This document shows, piece by piece, positions 1 through 6,240 of a DNA stretch of 13,326 nucleotides. Each line of letters starts with the position of its first letter. Positions within the stretch are counted from its first letter, which is position 1. A model generated the notes under the pieces. That model worked only from the letters and a program-made list of their open reading frames with translations. It made no database searches and was not told the origin of the DNA. This DNA is from CALGYY01 sp964585485 (lineage in GTDB: Bacteria; Bacteroidota; Bacteroidia; Bacteroidales; CAIWKO01). The stretch is taken from the NCBI GenBank assembly GCA_964585485.1, contig CAZPDS010000064.1, positions 1-13,326 of the forward strand, written 5' to 3'. A program made the translations under genes and the position numbers.

Positions 1-26
1 AAACAAAAAATCCCGCTTTCGCGGGA
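1..26 (-). terminator. Intrinsic terminator, probably of a tRNA-Ser
   Basis: Read on the minus strand, a perfect 6-bp stem (TCCCGC / GCGGGA) closes a GAAA tetraloop and is followed directly by TTTTTT. It lies 14 bases beyond the tRNA-Ser 3' remnant at 41-55, where the terminator of a serine tRNA gene would be expected. It therefore probably belongs to the host chromosome and marks the outer side of the island junction. Confidence 0.75.
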
Positions 27-40
27 CCATTTCGTTGGCT

Positions 41-55
41 TGCGGAGAGACAGGG
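41..55 (-). other. tRNA-Ser 3'-end remnant, probable attachment site
   Basis: The minus strand reads CCCTG-TCTCTCC-G-CA. This fits the 3' half of a T-stem (CCCTG), the 3' strand of a class II serine acceptor stem (TCTCTCC, partner of GGAGAGA) and a G discriminator. The rest of the tRNA is missing: the bases upstream (GGAAACAAGA) contain no T-loop TTCGAAT. A tRNA 3' end followed by its terminator but without the tRNA body is the usual footprint of a tyrosine-recombinase element integrated in a tRNA gene, with the intact tRNA restored at the far end. That far end is not in this window. A similar copy occurs at 2421-2435. Confidence 0.6.
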
Positions 56-119
56 TCTTGTTTCCATCCCCGTATGTTGCTGTATGTCTTTTTATTAAGC
101 GGTCGTCGCAAAACGTAGT

Positions 120-139
120 CACGATTTGTCCCACGATTT
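120..139. repeat. Short direct repeat CACGATTT x2
   Basis: CACGATTT occurs at 120-127 and again at 132-139, 12 bases apart, in the non-coding space between the tRNA remnant and the HEPN gene. Closely spaced short direct repeats near an att core could be arm-type integrase or Xis sites, but two 8-mers are weak evidence. Nothing else recognisable lies between 56 and 207. Confidence 0.25.
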
Positions 140-207
140 TTTTGTAGCGGTTTTCAATGTTTTGCGCTGTCAAGGAACATTATTACAAAAATAGTAATTT
201 TTGGAGA

Positions 208-1140
208 TCAATTAAAGGTGAACCAATTAACAATGGTGTTTTTTTCATCTTTGATCAGCAGCAATTCTTGTTTTGTCTTTGCTCTCTTGATTGACACTGG
301 AAGAATCGAATTGTAATCAACATCGGCTTTAATAGCGCGTTTTTTACTATACGTGAATTCTTTCCATTTTCCGTCCACTTTATTCAATTCCCTAATTTTA
401 ATATCCGAAGCTGTTGTTTTCTTCCCGCCCTCTATAAATTCATTGTCATTCGATTGTATGTAGTGAAGACTTTTAGAGATAAGTCCGTCAAAACAAAAAG
501 CAAGGATTCTCGCTTGCGAGGAGAACTCAATTAGATCAATTATCGGTGTATCTGCAGAAGCATCGTGAGCTGCGCTATGTCGTCTCAATGCAGCATTATT
601 AAAAGCATCTTTCGGAGAGGTCAGAGATACATTGGCTAAACATGATATTCTTCGAATCGCATCCCAACCTCCTTCCACTTTGAAAATCCCGAGAAAATTC
701 GAGATGTCATCTTTGTTTAAATTTGACCTTTCCCATCCGAGCGAGTATGCAGACAATTCATATGAGCTATTTTTAGTGCTACCAATTCGAGCGCTTTCTT
801 CTTGGATGAATGCAAGCCAATCTTCTTCAGCTGTTTTAAGGTTCATTGCGTGGACATGCAGCGACTTCATTGCGCCAATTGTTGCTGCTTCCTGCAGTTT
901 TATAGGCAGTTTTGTGAATGGTACGGTTGATTCTCCAATACAGGTCAGGATTTCACCAGTCCTGGACTTGAAAAAGTCCTCGAGAATTGCAAAAGCAATA
1001 ATCGATAATCCATTTCGTAATAGCTTAGAAATTAAATTATGTTCAGTCTGTTGGTAGGCTTGTGTTGTGACAGATTCAGCAGCCACGGCTTTATCATAAG
1101 CATCAATACGATGCAAGAAGTTTTCTTTGGCAGAAGGCAT
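208..1140 (-). CDS. HEPN-domain protein (predicted RNase effector) paired with DUF262
   Basis: This 310-aa protein is mostly alpha-helical, with no signal peptide or membrane segment. Residues ~185-225 carry the hallmark of HEPN nucleases: R187-H-S-A-A-H192, an R-x4-H motif, followed by a long helix (IIDLIEFSSQARILAFCFDG). An earlier helix at ~44-60 (LSIIAFAILEDFFKSR, with acidic E54/D55) fits the first HEPN helix. HEPN R-x4-6-H motifs are the RNA-cleaving active site in many toxins and abortive-infection proteins, and HEPN families encoded next to DUF262 genes (MAE_28990/MAE_18760 type) are documented. The gene starts 4 bases after the stop of the DUF262 gene (stop TAG, then ATTT, then ATG), so the two are almost certainly co-transcribed and coupled. 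The C-terminal ~80 residues (230-310, Lys-rich) are not recognised. Inference: RNase effector of a two-gene defence or toxin-type system. Activity is unproven and the subfamily was assigned from motif and neighbour only. Confidence 0.75.
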   Translation of the reverse strand: MPSAKENFLHRIDAYDKAVAAESVTTQAYQQTEHNLISKLLRNGLSIIAFAILEDFFKSRTGEILTCIGESTVPFTKLPIKLQEAATIGAMKSLHVHAMNLKTAEEDWLAFIQEESARIGSTKNSSYELSAYSLGWERSNLNKDDISNFLGIFKVEGGWDAIRRISCLANVSLTSPKDAFNNAALRRHSAAHDASADTPIIDLIEFSSQARILAFCFDGLISKSLHYIQSNDNEFIEGGKKTTASDIKIRELNKVDGKWKEFTYSKKRAIKADVDYNSILPVSIKRAKTKQELLLIKDEKNTIVNWFTFN

Positions 1141-1144
1141 AAAT

Positions 1145-2218
1145 CTAGCTTATAGCGTTTTTTATTACTTCGATCATCTTGGATATTCTATATTGTACCC
1201 TAACAGGGTTTGATGTAAATTGTCTTATTGCCTCCTGAAAGACATTATCTGTCAAAAGTGCTTCAGAGAAACTATCCCTTATTTTTTGTTTTTTTGACAG
1301 AATGAGAGCCTTCTGATCTTGAAAAAAGGAAAAAGGAACTAGCTGAACATCATATAAGCCCTGTAGAATCTGATTACGATATACGTCACCATCGGGTCTC
1401 TTGAAGCTATCATCTCCCCAGATTGCTTCACAAATTTCGAGAGAATCCACAAATATATTTCTTAATGAATTAATTTTCTCGACTCCACAATTTTGATATT
1501 TCTCCATAAACATATCCATAGCATCTTTCATTGCTCCTGGAAAATGATTCCACATATCTCTAAGAGTAAAAAATCTTAAGACATATTCAGCATCAAGCAT
1601 TTCTTTATATGGCTTTGAGTTGTCATTTGTGATTTTTAGTTGTTGGCGTAAAAACTCATTATTTGCCAATTCAAAGATTAAATCGTTTAGAGGCCCCATA
1701 AAAGCTACATTGCGAATTTCTTGCGGAAGTAGACTTTCTCCTCCTGTGTTTAATCGTGTAAAAACCTCATACTTTAACTGAGGGGCTGATTGCTTTAAAA
1801 GAGTGATAACCCTAATATATGGCCTTATTTTTAATGCATTATTCAATGGCTTTGGGAGTAAATTGAAATTATAGCCTTCCAATTCCTTAAACCTCTCCAA
1901 ATCTTTCAATTTTAAACCTTCATTAATGAATTTGCTTATTGCTGTAATCCTTTGTTTTCCATCAATAACAGAATATCTCCCATATTCGTCTTCAGCAAGA
2001 AAAATGGGAGGAACAGGAATGTTAAGCAAAAATGACTCAATCAACGCGGATTGCTTGACGACATCCCATCTTTCTCTTCTCTGATATTTAGGATTTATGT
2101 CAATGGCAGCACTGGCAACCATTTCAGCAATTGATCCAAGTGATAAATCAGAAGATTGGAATACCAGCTGATTTTGACCTTTTAAAAATTTTTCTATAAT
2201 TTTATCTTCTGTAGGCAT
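1145..2218 (-). CDS. DUF262 (ParB/GmrSD N-terminal-like) protein
   Basis: This 357-aa protein carries the DUF262 signature in order: YQRRERW (residues 45-51), the basic/aromatic strand typical of the family; VIDGKQRI (84-91), equivalent to the DGQQR nucleotide-handling/nuclease motif with K for the first Q; FTRLNTGGESL (153-163); and QEIRN (166-170). DUF262 proteins have a ParB/Srx-like fold and occur in GmrSD-type restriction and other antiphage systems, where the domain binds or hydrolyses NTPs and may control a partner nuclease. There is no fused DUF1524 HNH nuclease domain, so the cutting partner is presumably the HEPN protein encoded 4 bases downstream. The ATG at 2218 is kept because the motifs begin ~45 residues in and no in-frame alternative fits better. 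There is no Shine-Dalgarno sequence (upstream AAAATAGTAAAAGCCT), as is usual in Bacteroidota. Family call secure; sensing role inferred. Confidence 0.85.
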   Translation of the reverse strand: MPTEDKIIEKFLKGQNQLVFQSSDLSLGSIAEMVASAAIDINPKYQRRERWDVVKQSALIESFLLNIPVPPIFLAEDEYGRYSVIDGKQRITAISKFINEGLKLKDLERFKELEGYNFNLLPKPLNNALKIRPYIRVITLLKQSAPQLKYEVFTRLNTGGESLLPQEIRNVAFMGPLNDLIFELANNEFLRQQLKITNDNSKPYKEMLDAEYVLRFFTLRDMWNHFPGAMKDAMDMFMEKYQNCGVEKINSLRNIFVDSLEICEAIWGDDSFKRPDGDVYRNQILQGLYDVQLVPFSFFQDQKALILSKKQKIRDSFSEALLTDNVFQEAIRQFTSNPVRVQYRISKMIEVIKNAIS

Positions 2219-2271
2219 AGGCTTTTACTATTTTTATAACCAATTGGATGAATTGTTGCAATTAATTAGAG

Positions 2272-2279
2272 CAAATGTA
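2272..2279 (-). promoter_or_regulatory. Candidate -7 box (TACATTTG) for the DUF262-HEPN operon
   Basis: The minus strand reads TACATTTG, a perfect match to the Bacteroidota -7 consensus TAnnTTTG, 53 bases upstream of the DUF262 start codon. No clear TTTG/TTG -33 element is seen at the preferred ~19-base spacing; the nearest ATTG is 29-30 bases away. The promoter may be weak or regulated. Confidence 0.4.
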
Positions 2280-2361
2280 TGCATTCTCTTGAATGCTTTG
2301 GCCATTTTCAATTTGATTTATTGAGCAAAAACAAAAAACTTTCAACCCATCTCTTCGCAAG

Positions 2362-2378
2362 CAATACTCCTCGTATTG
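2362..2378. repeat. Inverted repeat CAATAC-tcctc-GTATTG
   Basis: A perfect 6-bp inverted repeat with a 5-base spacer lies in the 393-base gap between the divergent DUF262 gene and the 2612 gene. It is not followed by a T-run, so it resembles an operator or structural site more than a terminator. Confidence 0.3.
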
Positions 2379-2410
2379 TGTATTCCTGATTCGTTTTCTA
2401 TAATTATTAA

Positions 2411-2435
2411 CTCTCTTCGGGCGGAGAGAAGGTGG
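2411..2435 (-). other. Second tRNA-Ser 3'-end-like copy, possible internal attachment site
   Basis: Read on the minus strand, 2421-2435 is CCACC-TTCTCTCC-GC, again the shape of a tRNA-Ser end (T-stem 3' strand CACCT, acceptor TCTCTCC, G discriminator). On the plus strand it is GCGGAGAGAAGG versus GCGGAGAGACAGG at 42-54: the same orientation and identical except for one extra C. It overlaps a small hairpin (CTCTC 2411-2415 / GAGAG 2424-2428). Together the two copies form imperfect direct repeats bracketing the DUF262-HEPN operon. The match is short, so chance or a different tRNA-Ser isoacceptor origin remains possible. Confidence 0.4.
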
Positions 2436-2611
2436 ATTTATATGAGATTGAATGGTCGTTGTTTGAGGTTAGCCATTGTTGATAGTTTATCCCAATGATG
2501 GACATTTTGTGCCTTCCTGCTTTTAATTTTCTTAACTTACATAATAAAACTGCATACTCTACGTATTTCTTGTTCCTCCCGATTTTTTACCGTGAAAAAG
2601 TATGTGGCCCT

Positions 2612-3730
2612 ATGAATAAGACAGCGACCCCTGTAATACATATACGCTTGTTTGAAGAATTGATCTATGGCCGCTTCCGGCCTTTTATTCCAAGATTCTC
2701 TAATGCAAAGGAGCTAAAAAACCTTATCCGGGAGGCCCAGACCTGCACTGTGGCCGAATTTGATGATGAAAGGGACGTGGATGATTTCATTGTCAACACT
2801 GATTTTTTGCCATACGGGTTTCGTTCGACATCGGACTACAAGCTTTCTGTTAGAAAAAGTGAAAGAGGATCTATGATACTTTCTCTGGAACCGACACTGG
2901 TCTATGACGGGAGGGAAGTCCTTGATATTCCAAATTATACATCATTCAAGACAAATGTATTCCTTGAAACGATCATGGATGAGTTTGAAAGGGTTAAAAT
3001 CAGGGCAGAGAAAAAACTCGAAATGGAAGAAAGCTATAAAGCATTATCCGTTTATGCTGAAAAACACATTGTGAAAGCTAAAAAGCTGCTGTATGACCTG
3101 AAGCAGCTGATGAATGAGAATCACAACCGTGAGGATATGTACATTTTACTATCGCTTAGCATGGTGCTTATCCACACCATCGTTTTTTACCAGAAGATGT
3201 TTAAACCTTTCCTCAGTATAGTCCCCGATACTGCGGATCACCTTAAGGCTGAATTATTCAGCAGTATTGCACTGGGGAGGCTTAGGGCGCTTTTTGGTTT
3301 GCGCGACTCAAAATATTGCTGTTATATTAAAAAGTCTTTACTAGAGGATCAGGAGTTGCAAGAGTGCAATTGCGTGGAACCTGTTGATGGTAGCCCCAAG
3401 ACTTTTTCTGAAAAAAAGTCTTTGCCCAGTGAACGCACTCAGCTGAGCTTTTACCCGGCCAAATGGAACGGCCAGCTTAATGTTCTGATGGATATCTTTA
3501 TTCAAATGACCGAAGAAATAAGGGTTGACGGGAAACCTATTTTGGAGACATCTCCCGAGAACCTGCGGGCTATCATCATGGAAGCCTTTGTTGACAAGGA
3601 TGGAAAGAAGTTGAGCTATCATACGGTCAATACCAACCTGAAAAGTTACCGCACGGATAAGCGCATTAACGCGAAAAGTCAGAAGAAGATTGATGTTGCC
3701 AGTATCATTTCTAAGCCTGGCAAGGAATAG
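2612..3730 (+). CDS. Mobile-element accessory protein of unknown function
   Basis: This 372-aa protein is hydrophilic, without a signal peptide. It has a mixed N-terminal part (~1-115), a charged helical region rich in Lys/Glu (~115-175, possibly coiled coil), a mostly helical core (~175-250), and a basic C-terminal region (~285-350: NVLMDIFIQMTEEI, then FVDKDGKKLSYHTVNTNLKS and YRTDKR) that could bind DNA. The overall plan and position upstream of an Xis-like HTH and a VirE primase recall RteC-like proteins of Bacteroides conjugative elements, but no diagnostic RteC motif was verified. The frame is open back to an ATG at 2495. The ATG at 2612 is preferred because the extra 39 residues are hydrophobic, low in charge and encoded by AT-rich intergenic-looking DNA unlike the rest of the gene. 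Its 3' half contains a perfect 10-bp inverted repeat (3398-3422). Confidence 0.6.
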   Translation: MNKTATPVIHIRLFEELIYGRFRPFIPRFSNAKELKNLIREAQTCTVAEFDDERDVDDFIVNTDFLPYGFRSTSDYKLSVRKSERGSMILSLEPTLVYDGREVLDIPNYTSFKTNVFLETIMDEFERVKIRAEKKLEMEESYKALSVYAEKHIVKAKKLLYDLKQLMNENHNREDMYILLSLSMVLIHTIVFYQKMFKPFLSIVPDTADHLKAELFSSIALGRLRALFGLRDSKYCCYIKKSLLEDQELQECNCVEPVDGSPKTFSEKKSLPSERTQLSFYPAKWNGQLNVLMDIFIQMTEEIRVDGKPILETSPENLRAIIMEAFVDKDGKKLSYHTVNTNLKSYRTDKRINAKSQKKIDVASIISKPGKE

Positions 3731-3807
3731 CGCTGTTTTTCCACTTAAAATCAGACAAAAAAGTCTTTTTGCAGCCCTAAGACCTTTTTAAGACCAAAAG
3801 ACTTTTT
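3329..3807. repeat. Cluster of AAGACTTTTT / AAAAAGTCTT motifs
   Basis: Five perfect copies of a 10-mer occur in both orientations: AAAAAGTCTT at 3329-3338, AAGACTTTTT at 3398-3407, AAAAAGTCTT at 3413-3422, AAAAAGTCTT at 3758-3767 and AAGACTTTTT at 3798-3807. Degenerate copies lie at 3779-3789 (AAGACCTTTTT) and 3790-3795 (AAGACC). The second and third form a perfect 10-bp inverted repeat with a 5-base loop inside the coding sequence. The last four fill the gap before the HTH gene. Possible roles are protein-binding sites for the upstream gene product, an origin-of-transfer-like structure, or transcription termination (stems followed by T-runs). Confidence 0.6.
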
Positions 3808-3824
3808 TTCTGCTTTTATTATTG

Positions 3825-3859
3825 CATCGGTTTTCGTTGCAACGAACCATTAACCGATG
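3825..3859. promoter_or_regulatory. Nested palindrome, probable operator of the HTH-primase operon
   Basis: An outer 8-bp inverted repeat (CATCGGTT at 3825-3832, AACCGATG at 3852-3859) encloses a perfect 14-bp palindrome, TTCGTTGCAACGAA (3833-3846). The structure ends 26 bases before the start codon of the HTH gene. Nested dyads of this size are typical of binding sites for dimeric or tetrameric regulators or site-specific recombination accessory proteins. Autoregulation by the HTH protein or control by the upstream protein is a plausible inference. Confidence 0.55.
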
Positions 3860-3885
3860 TCAAATTTCTAAAACCTTTAATAATC

Positions 3886-4176
3886 ATGGACGTTATCACT
3901 ATTGAATGTGATGCCTTTAAGGCTATCATTAATCATCTGGTTGACCTTGAAAACAGGTTCGCTCAGATCGTGCAAAAAGCAAACTACCCCCTTTCCGAGC
4001 GCTGGCTTACCAATGAAGAAGCATGTAAAATTCTGGATTGCTGCAAGCGCACCCTTCAAATGTACCGTGACAAAAGGATGATTCCTTATACCGCCATTGG
4101 CCATAGGTACTACTATCGAGCAGTTGATGTTGAGAAACTGCTTAACAAATTGCATAATAACGTAATCGGATTTTAG
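3886..4176 (+). CDS. Small helix-turn-helix protein, excisionase (Xis/MerR-like) type
   Basis: This 96-aa protein has an N-terminal helix (~9-30, DAFKAIINHLVDLENRF) that could dimerise, followed by a winged helix-turn-helix: RWLTNEEACKILDCCKRTLQ (39-58, helix-turn-helix), then YRDKRMIPYTAIGHRYYYR (60-78, the wing) and DVEKLL. The LT-x-EEA-x-x-IL ... T-x-x-x-Y/R-x-x-x-x-IP layout is that of the HTH_17/excisionase family, small DNA-bending proteins that direct element excision or regulate it. In Bacteroidota mobile elements such genes commonly sit just before a primase gene, as here. The nested palindrome 26 bases upstream is a candidate binding site. The stop TAG overlaps the AGGAGG ribosome-binding site of the next gene, so the two are co-expressed. 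Confidence 0.8.
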   Translation: MDVITIECDAFKAIINHLVDLENRFAQIVQKANYPLSERWLTNEEACKILDCCKRTLQMYRDKRMIPYTAIGHRYYYRAVDVEKLLNKLHNNVIGF

Positions 4177-4180
4177 GAGG
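4175..4180 (+). promoter_or_regulatory. Strong Shine-Dalgarno AGGAGG overlapping the preceding stop codon
   Basis: AGGAGG begins inside the TAG stop (4174-4176) of the HTH gene and lies 7 bases before the primase ATG (4188). Canonical Shine-Dalgarno sequences are uncommon in Bacteroidota, and none is seen at the other genes here. This one fixes the start and suggests translational coupling. Confidence 0.75.
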
Positions 4181-4187
4181 AGAAAAC

Positions 4188-6230
4188 ATGAGAGAGGTAA
4201 CCATTTTCAAAAACTTCAACGAAGCCCTGCAAATCGTTCTCATCGAAGACGTGATCGGGCGCATACGATCTGAGATGTACCGGCCGCAGATTGAACAGCT
4301 CCGGCAGTTACTGGCGGAAGGCAAAACAAAGGAGTACACCGAAAAGAAGAAGTCCTTGCCGGCATTCACCCCCTGCGGGACATTCTCCCGCGGCCGGAAG
4401 ATTGAAACCCTTCAGGATTATTCCGGAATCCTTATCCTGGATATCGACAAGCTGGCTGCCCCGGAACTGCAAAAGGCAAGGGAGAAAGCCAGGGCTGAAA
4501 AGTACACATACGCAGAATTTATTAGCCCGAGTGGGATTGGCCTAAAAATCCTGGTACCAGTGACAACCGGCAGGGAGCATCATCCTGCGGCGTTTAACCA
4601 GGTTAAAGCGCATTATGAAAGTGTGCTGGGTGTTGCAGTGGATAAAAGCGGTAGAGATGTGTCCCGGCTATGTTTTTTATCCTATGACACAGATGCATTA
4701 TTAAACCTGGATGCAAAACCTTTCCCCGTGAATCTTAATCTTTCGCTCGAAAAGGATATTCAAAAGGTGGTTGAGCAGATTGAGGCCGCCCATATTGACC
4801 TTACCGGTGACTATGAAAGTTGGCGCAATATCGGTTTTGCCCTATGTGATGCGCTTGGGGAAAGCGGCCGCGGATATTTTCACCGGCTTAGTAGATTTAA
4901 TCCGGATTATAGCCTGGAGAATTGCAATGAGCAGTACACAAAATGCCTGAATAGTACCGGCGCCGGCATCAGTATTCGCACGCTGTTTTATTGTGCTAAA
5001 AGTCATGGCATTGACATTTCTCCAGTGGAGAGGAAATATCCCGACATGTTTGAAAAGCAACAGGGAGAACCTAAAGCGGCAAAGCCGCCAAAGAAGGCCA
5101 CCAACAAGTTTCATATGGCCAAGGACTACCTGGAGGAGAATTACGAGATCCGTTACAATGAGGTTTCGGCCATGTTTGAATACCGGGAGAAAGGCGCCGT
5201 TGAGTACCAGGCATTGAACGAGAACAGCATATTTATCAAAATGCAGATGGACGGCCTGAATCTGAGCCTGAACAACCTGGTCGCTTTTCTCAAATCTGAT
5301 TTTGTGGAACGCTACAATCCTTTTCTGGAATATTTTGAAAGTCTCCCTAGATGGGATCAGCGGACAGATTATATTCTGCACCTTTCCAACTTTGTAAAAG
5401 TCCGTGAGGAAGACCGCCTCCGCTTTGATACTCATTTCAAAAAGTGGCTTGTCAGAGCGGTAAAGTGCGCTGTTGTTGATTCCTACTTTAACAAGCAGGC
5501 TTTTATCCTGGTGCATGATCAGCAAAACAGCGGAAAGTCTACTTTTTGTCGTTTTCTGTGTCCGCCGGTGTTGAAGAACTACATTGCCGAGAACCTTTCT
5601 GTAGATAAGGACAGCCGTATTTTGCTAACTACTAACCTGATCATCAACCTGGACGAGCTGTCCACGCTCTCCCGGGTAGAGATAAATGCGCTTAAAAGTC
5701 TTTTCTCCAAGGATAAAATCAACGACCGACTCCCGTATGACCGGCGTAATTCAATCATTCCCCGGCGAGCAAGTTTTATCGGCTCAACAAACCAAACGGA
5801 ATTCCTAAATGACGAAAGCGGTAGTGTCCGCTGGTTGTGTTTTGTGATTGAGGAGATTGATTGGAGCTACAAGGAAAAGGTGAATATCGACAGTGTGTAT
5901 TCCCAGGCGTGGTTCCTTTACAAATCCCACTTCACTTGCGATCTTACCCGGGAGGAAATTGCCGAGAATGAGCAATACAACCGACAATTCCAGGTAATCA
6001 CCTCAGAAAAGGAGCTGATTGAGAAATACCTTGAGCCGGGAACCCAGGATCACCACAATCATTTCATGACCGCAACGGAGATTCTGATCCATTTAGCGGA
6101 AAAAACCGATAACCGGGTCCGTTTAAACCCTGTTCAAATTGGTAAGTCGTTGAAATTATTGGGATTTGAACGTAATCGGGATGGCGATAATCGTCATTTC
6201 GGCTACTACGTTTGTGAAAAATTCTTTTAA
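4188..6230 (+). CDS. Primase-helicase: BT4734-like N domain, PriCT-2 and VirE (VapE) ATPase
   Basis: This 680-aa protein is likely the replication initiator/primase of the element. Residues ~50-180 match the BT4734-like N-terminal domain, which looks primase-related: GILILDIDKL (80-89, paired Asp D85/D87), SPSGIGLKILV (113-123) and DKSGRDVSRLCFLSYD (152-167). Residues ~195-275 fit a PriCT-2 domain (DYESWRNIGFAL ... LFYCAKSHGID). Residues ~310-600 form a VirE/VapE SF3-like ATPase: P-loop HDQQNSGKST (443-452), Walker B LIINLDEL (484-491), sensor-1-like GSTNQ (532-536) and a candidate arginine finger GSVRW (545-549). The P-loop lacks the usual first Gly (D444) and has N447 where related proteins often have Gly; GKST is intact. 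The 3' end is followed at once by the GGATAAGATG repeat array, as expected if this protein opens and primes an adjacent origin. G+C is visibly higher than in the flanks, which suggests horizontal origin. Family call is strong; origin recognition is inferred. Confidence 0.88.
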   Translation: MREVTIFKNFNEALQIVLIEDVIGRIRSEMYRPQIEQLRQLLAEGKTKEYTEKKKSLPAFTPCGTFSRGRKIETLQDYSGILILDIDKLAAPELQKAREKARAEKYTYAEFISPSGIGLKILVPVTTGREHHPAAFNQVKAHYESVLGVAVDKSGRDVSRLCFLSYDTDALLNLDAKPFPVNLNLSLEKDIQKVVEQIEAAHIDLTGDYESWRNIGFALCDALGESGRGYFHRLSRFNPDYSLENCNEQYTKCLNSTGAGISIRTLFYCAKSHGIDISPVERKYPDMFEKQQGEPKAAKPPKKATNKFHMAKDYLEENYEIRYNEVSAMFEYREKGAVEYQALNENSIFIKMQMDGLNLSLNNLVAFLKSDFVERYNPFLEYFESLPRWDQRTDYILHLSNFVKVREEDRLRFDTHFKKWLVRAVKCAVVDSYFNKQAFILVHDQQNSGKSTFCRFLCPPVLKNYIAENLSVDKDSRILLTTNLIINLDELSTLSRVEINALKSLFSKDKINDRLPYDRRNSIIPRRASFIGSTNQTEFLNDESGSVRWLCFVIEEIDWSYKEKVNIDSVYSQAWFLYKSHFTCDLTREEIAENEQYNRQFQVITSEKELIEKYLEPGTQDHHNHFMTATEILIHLAEKTDNRVRLNPVQIGKSLKLLGFERNRDGDNRHFGYYVCEKFF

Positions 6231-6240
6231 AATGACCTTT

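Noticed and set aside
632..1057. 141-codon plus-strand open frame
   Set aside because: Lies entirely antisense to the HEPN gene, whose frame carries a recognisable motif and operon context.
2495..2611. 39-residue N-terminal extension of the 2612 gene
   Set aside because: Hydrophobic, AT-rich, composition unlike the rest of the protein, and there is a good in-frame ATG at 2612.
4842..5525. 227-codon minus-strand open frame
   Set aside because: Antisense to the primase-helicase gene; no motifs. Open by composition only.
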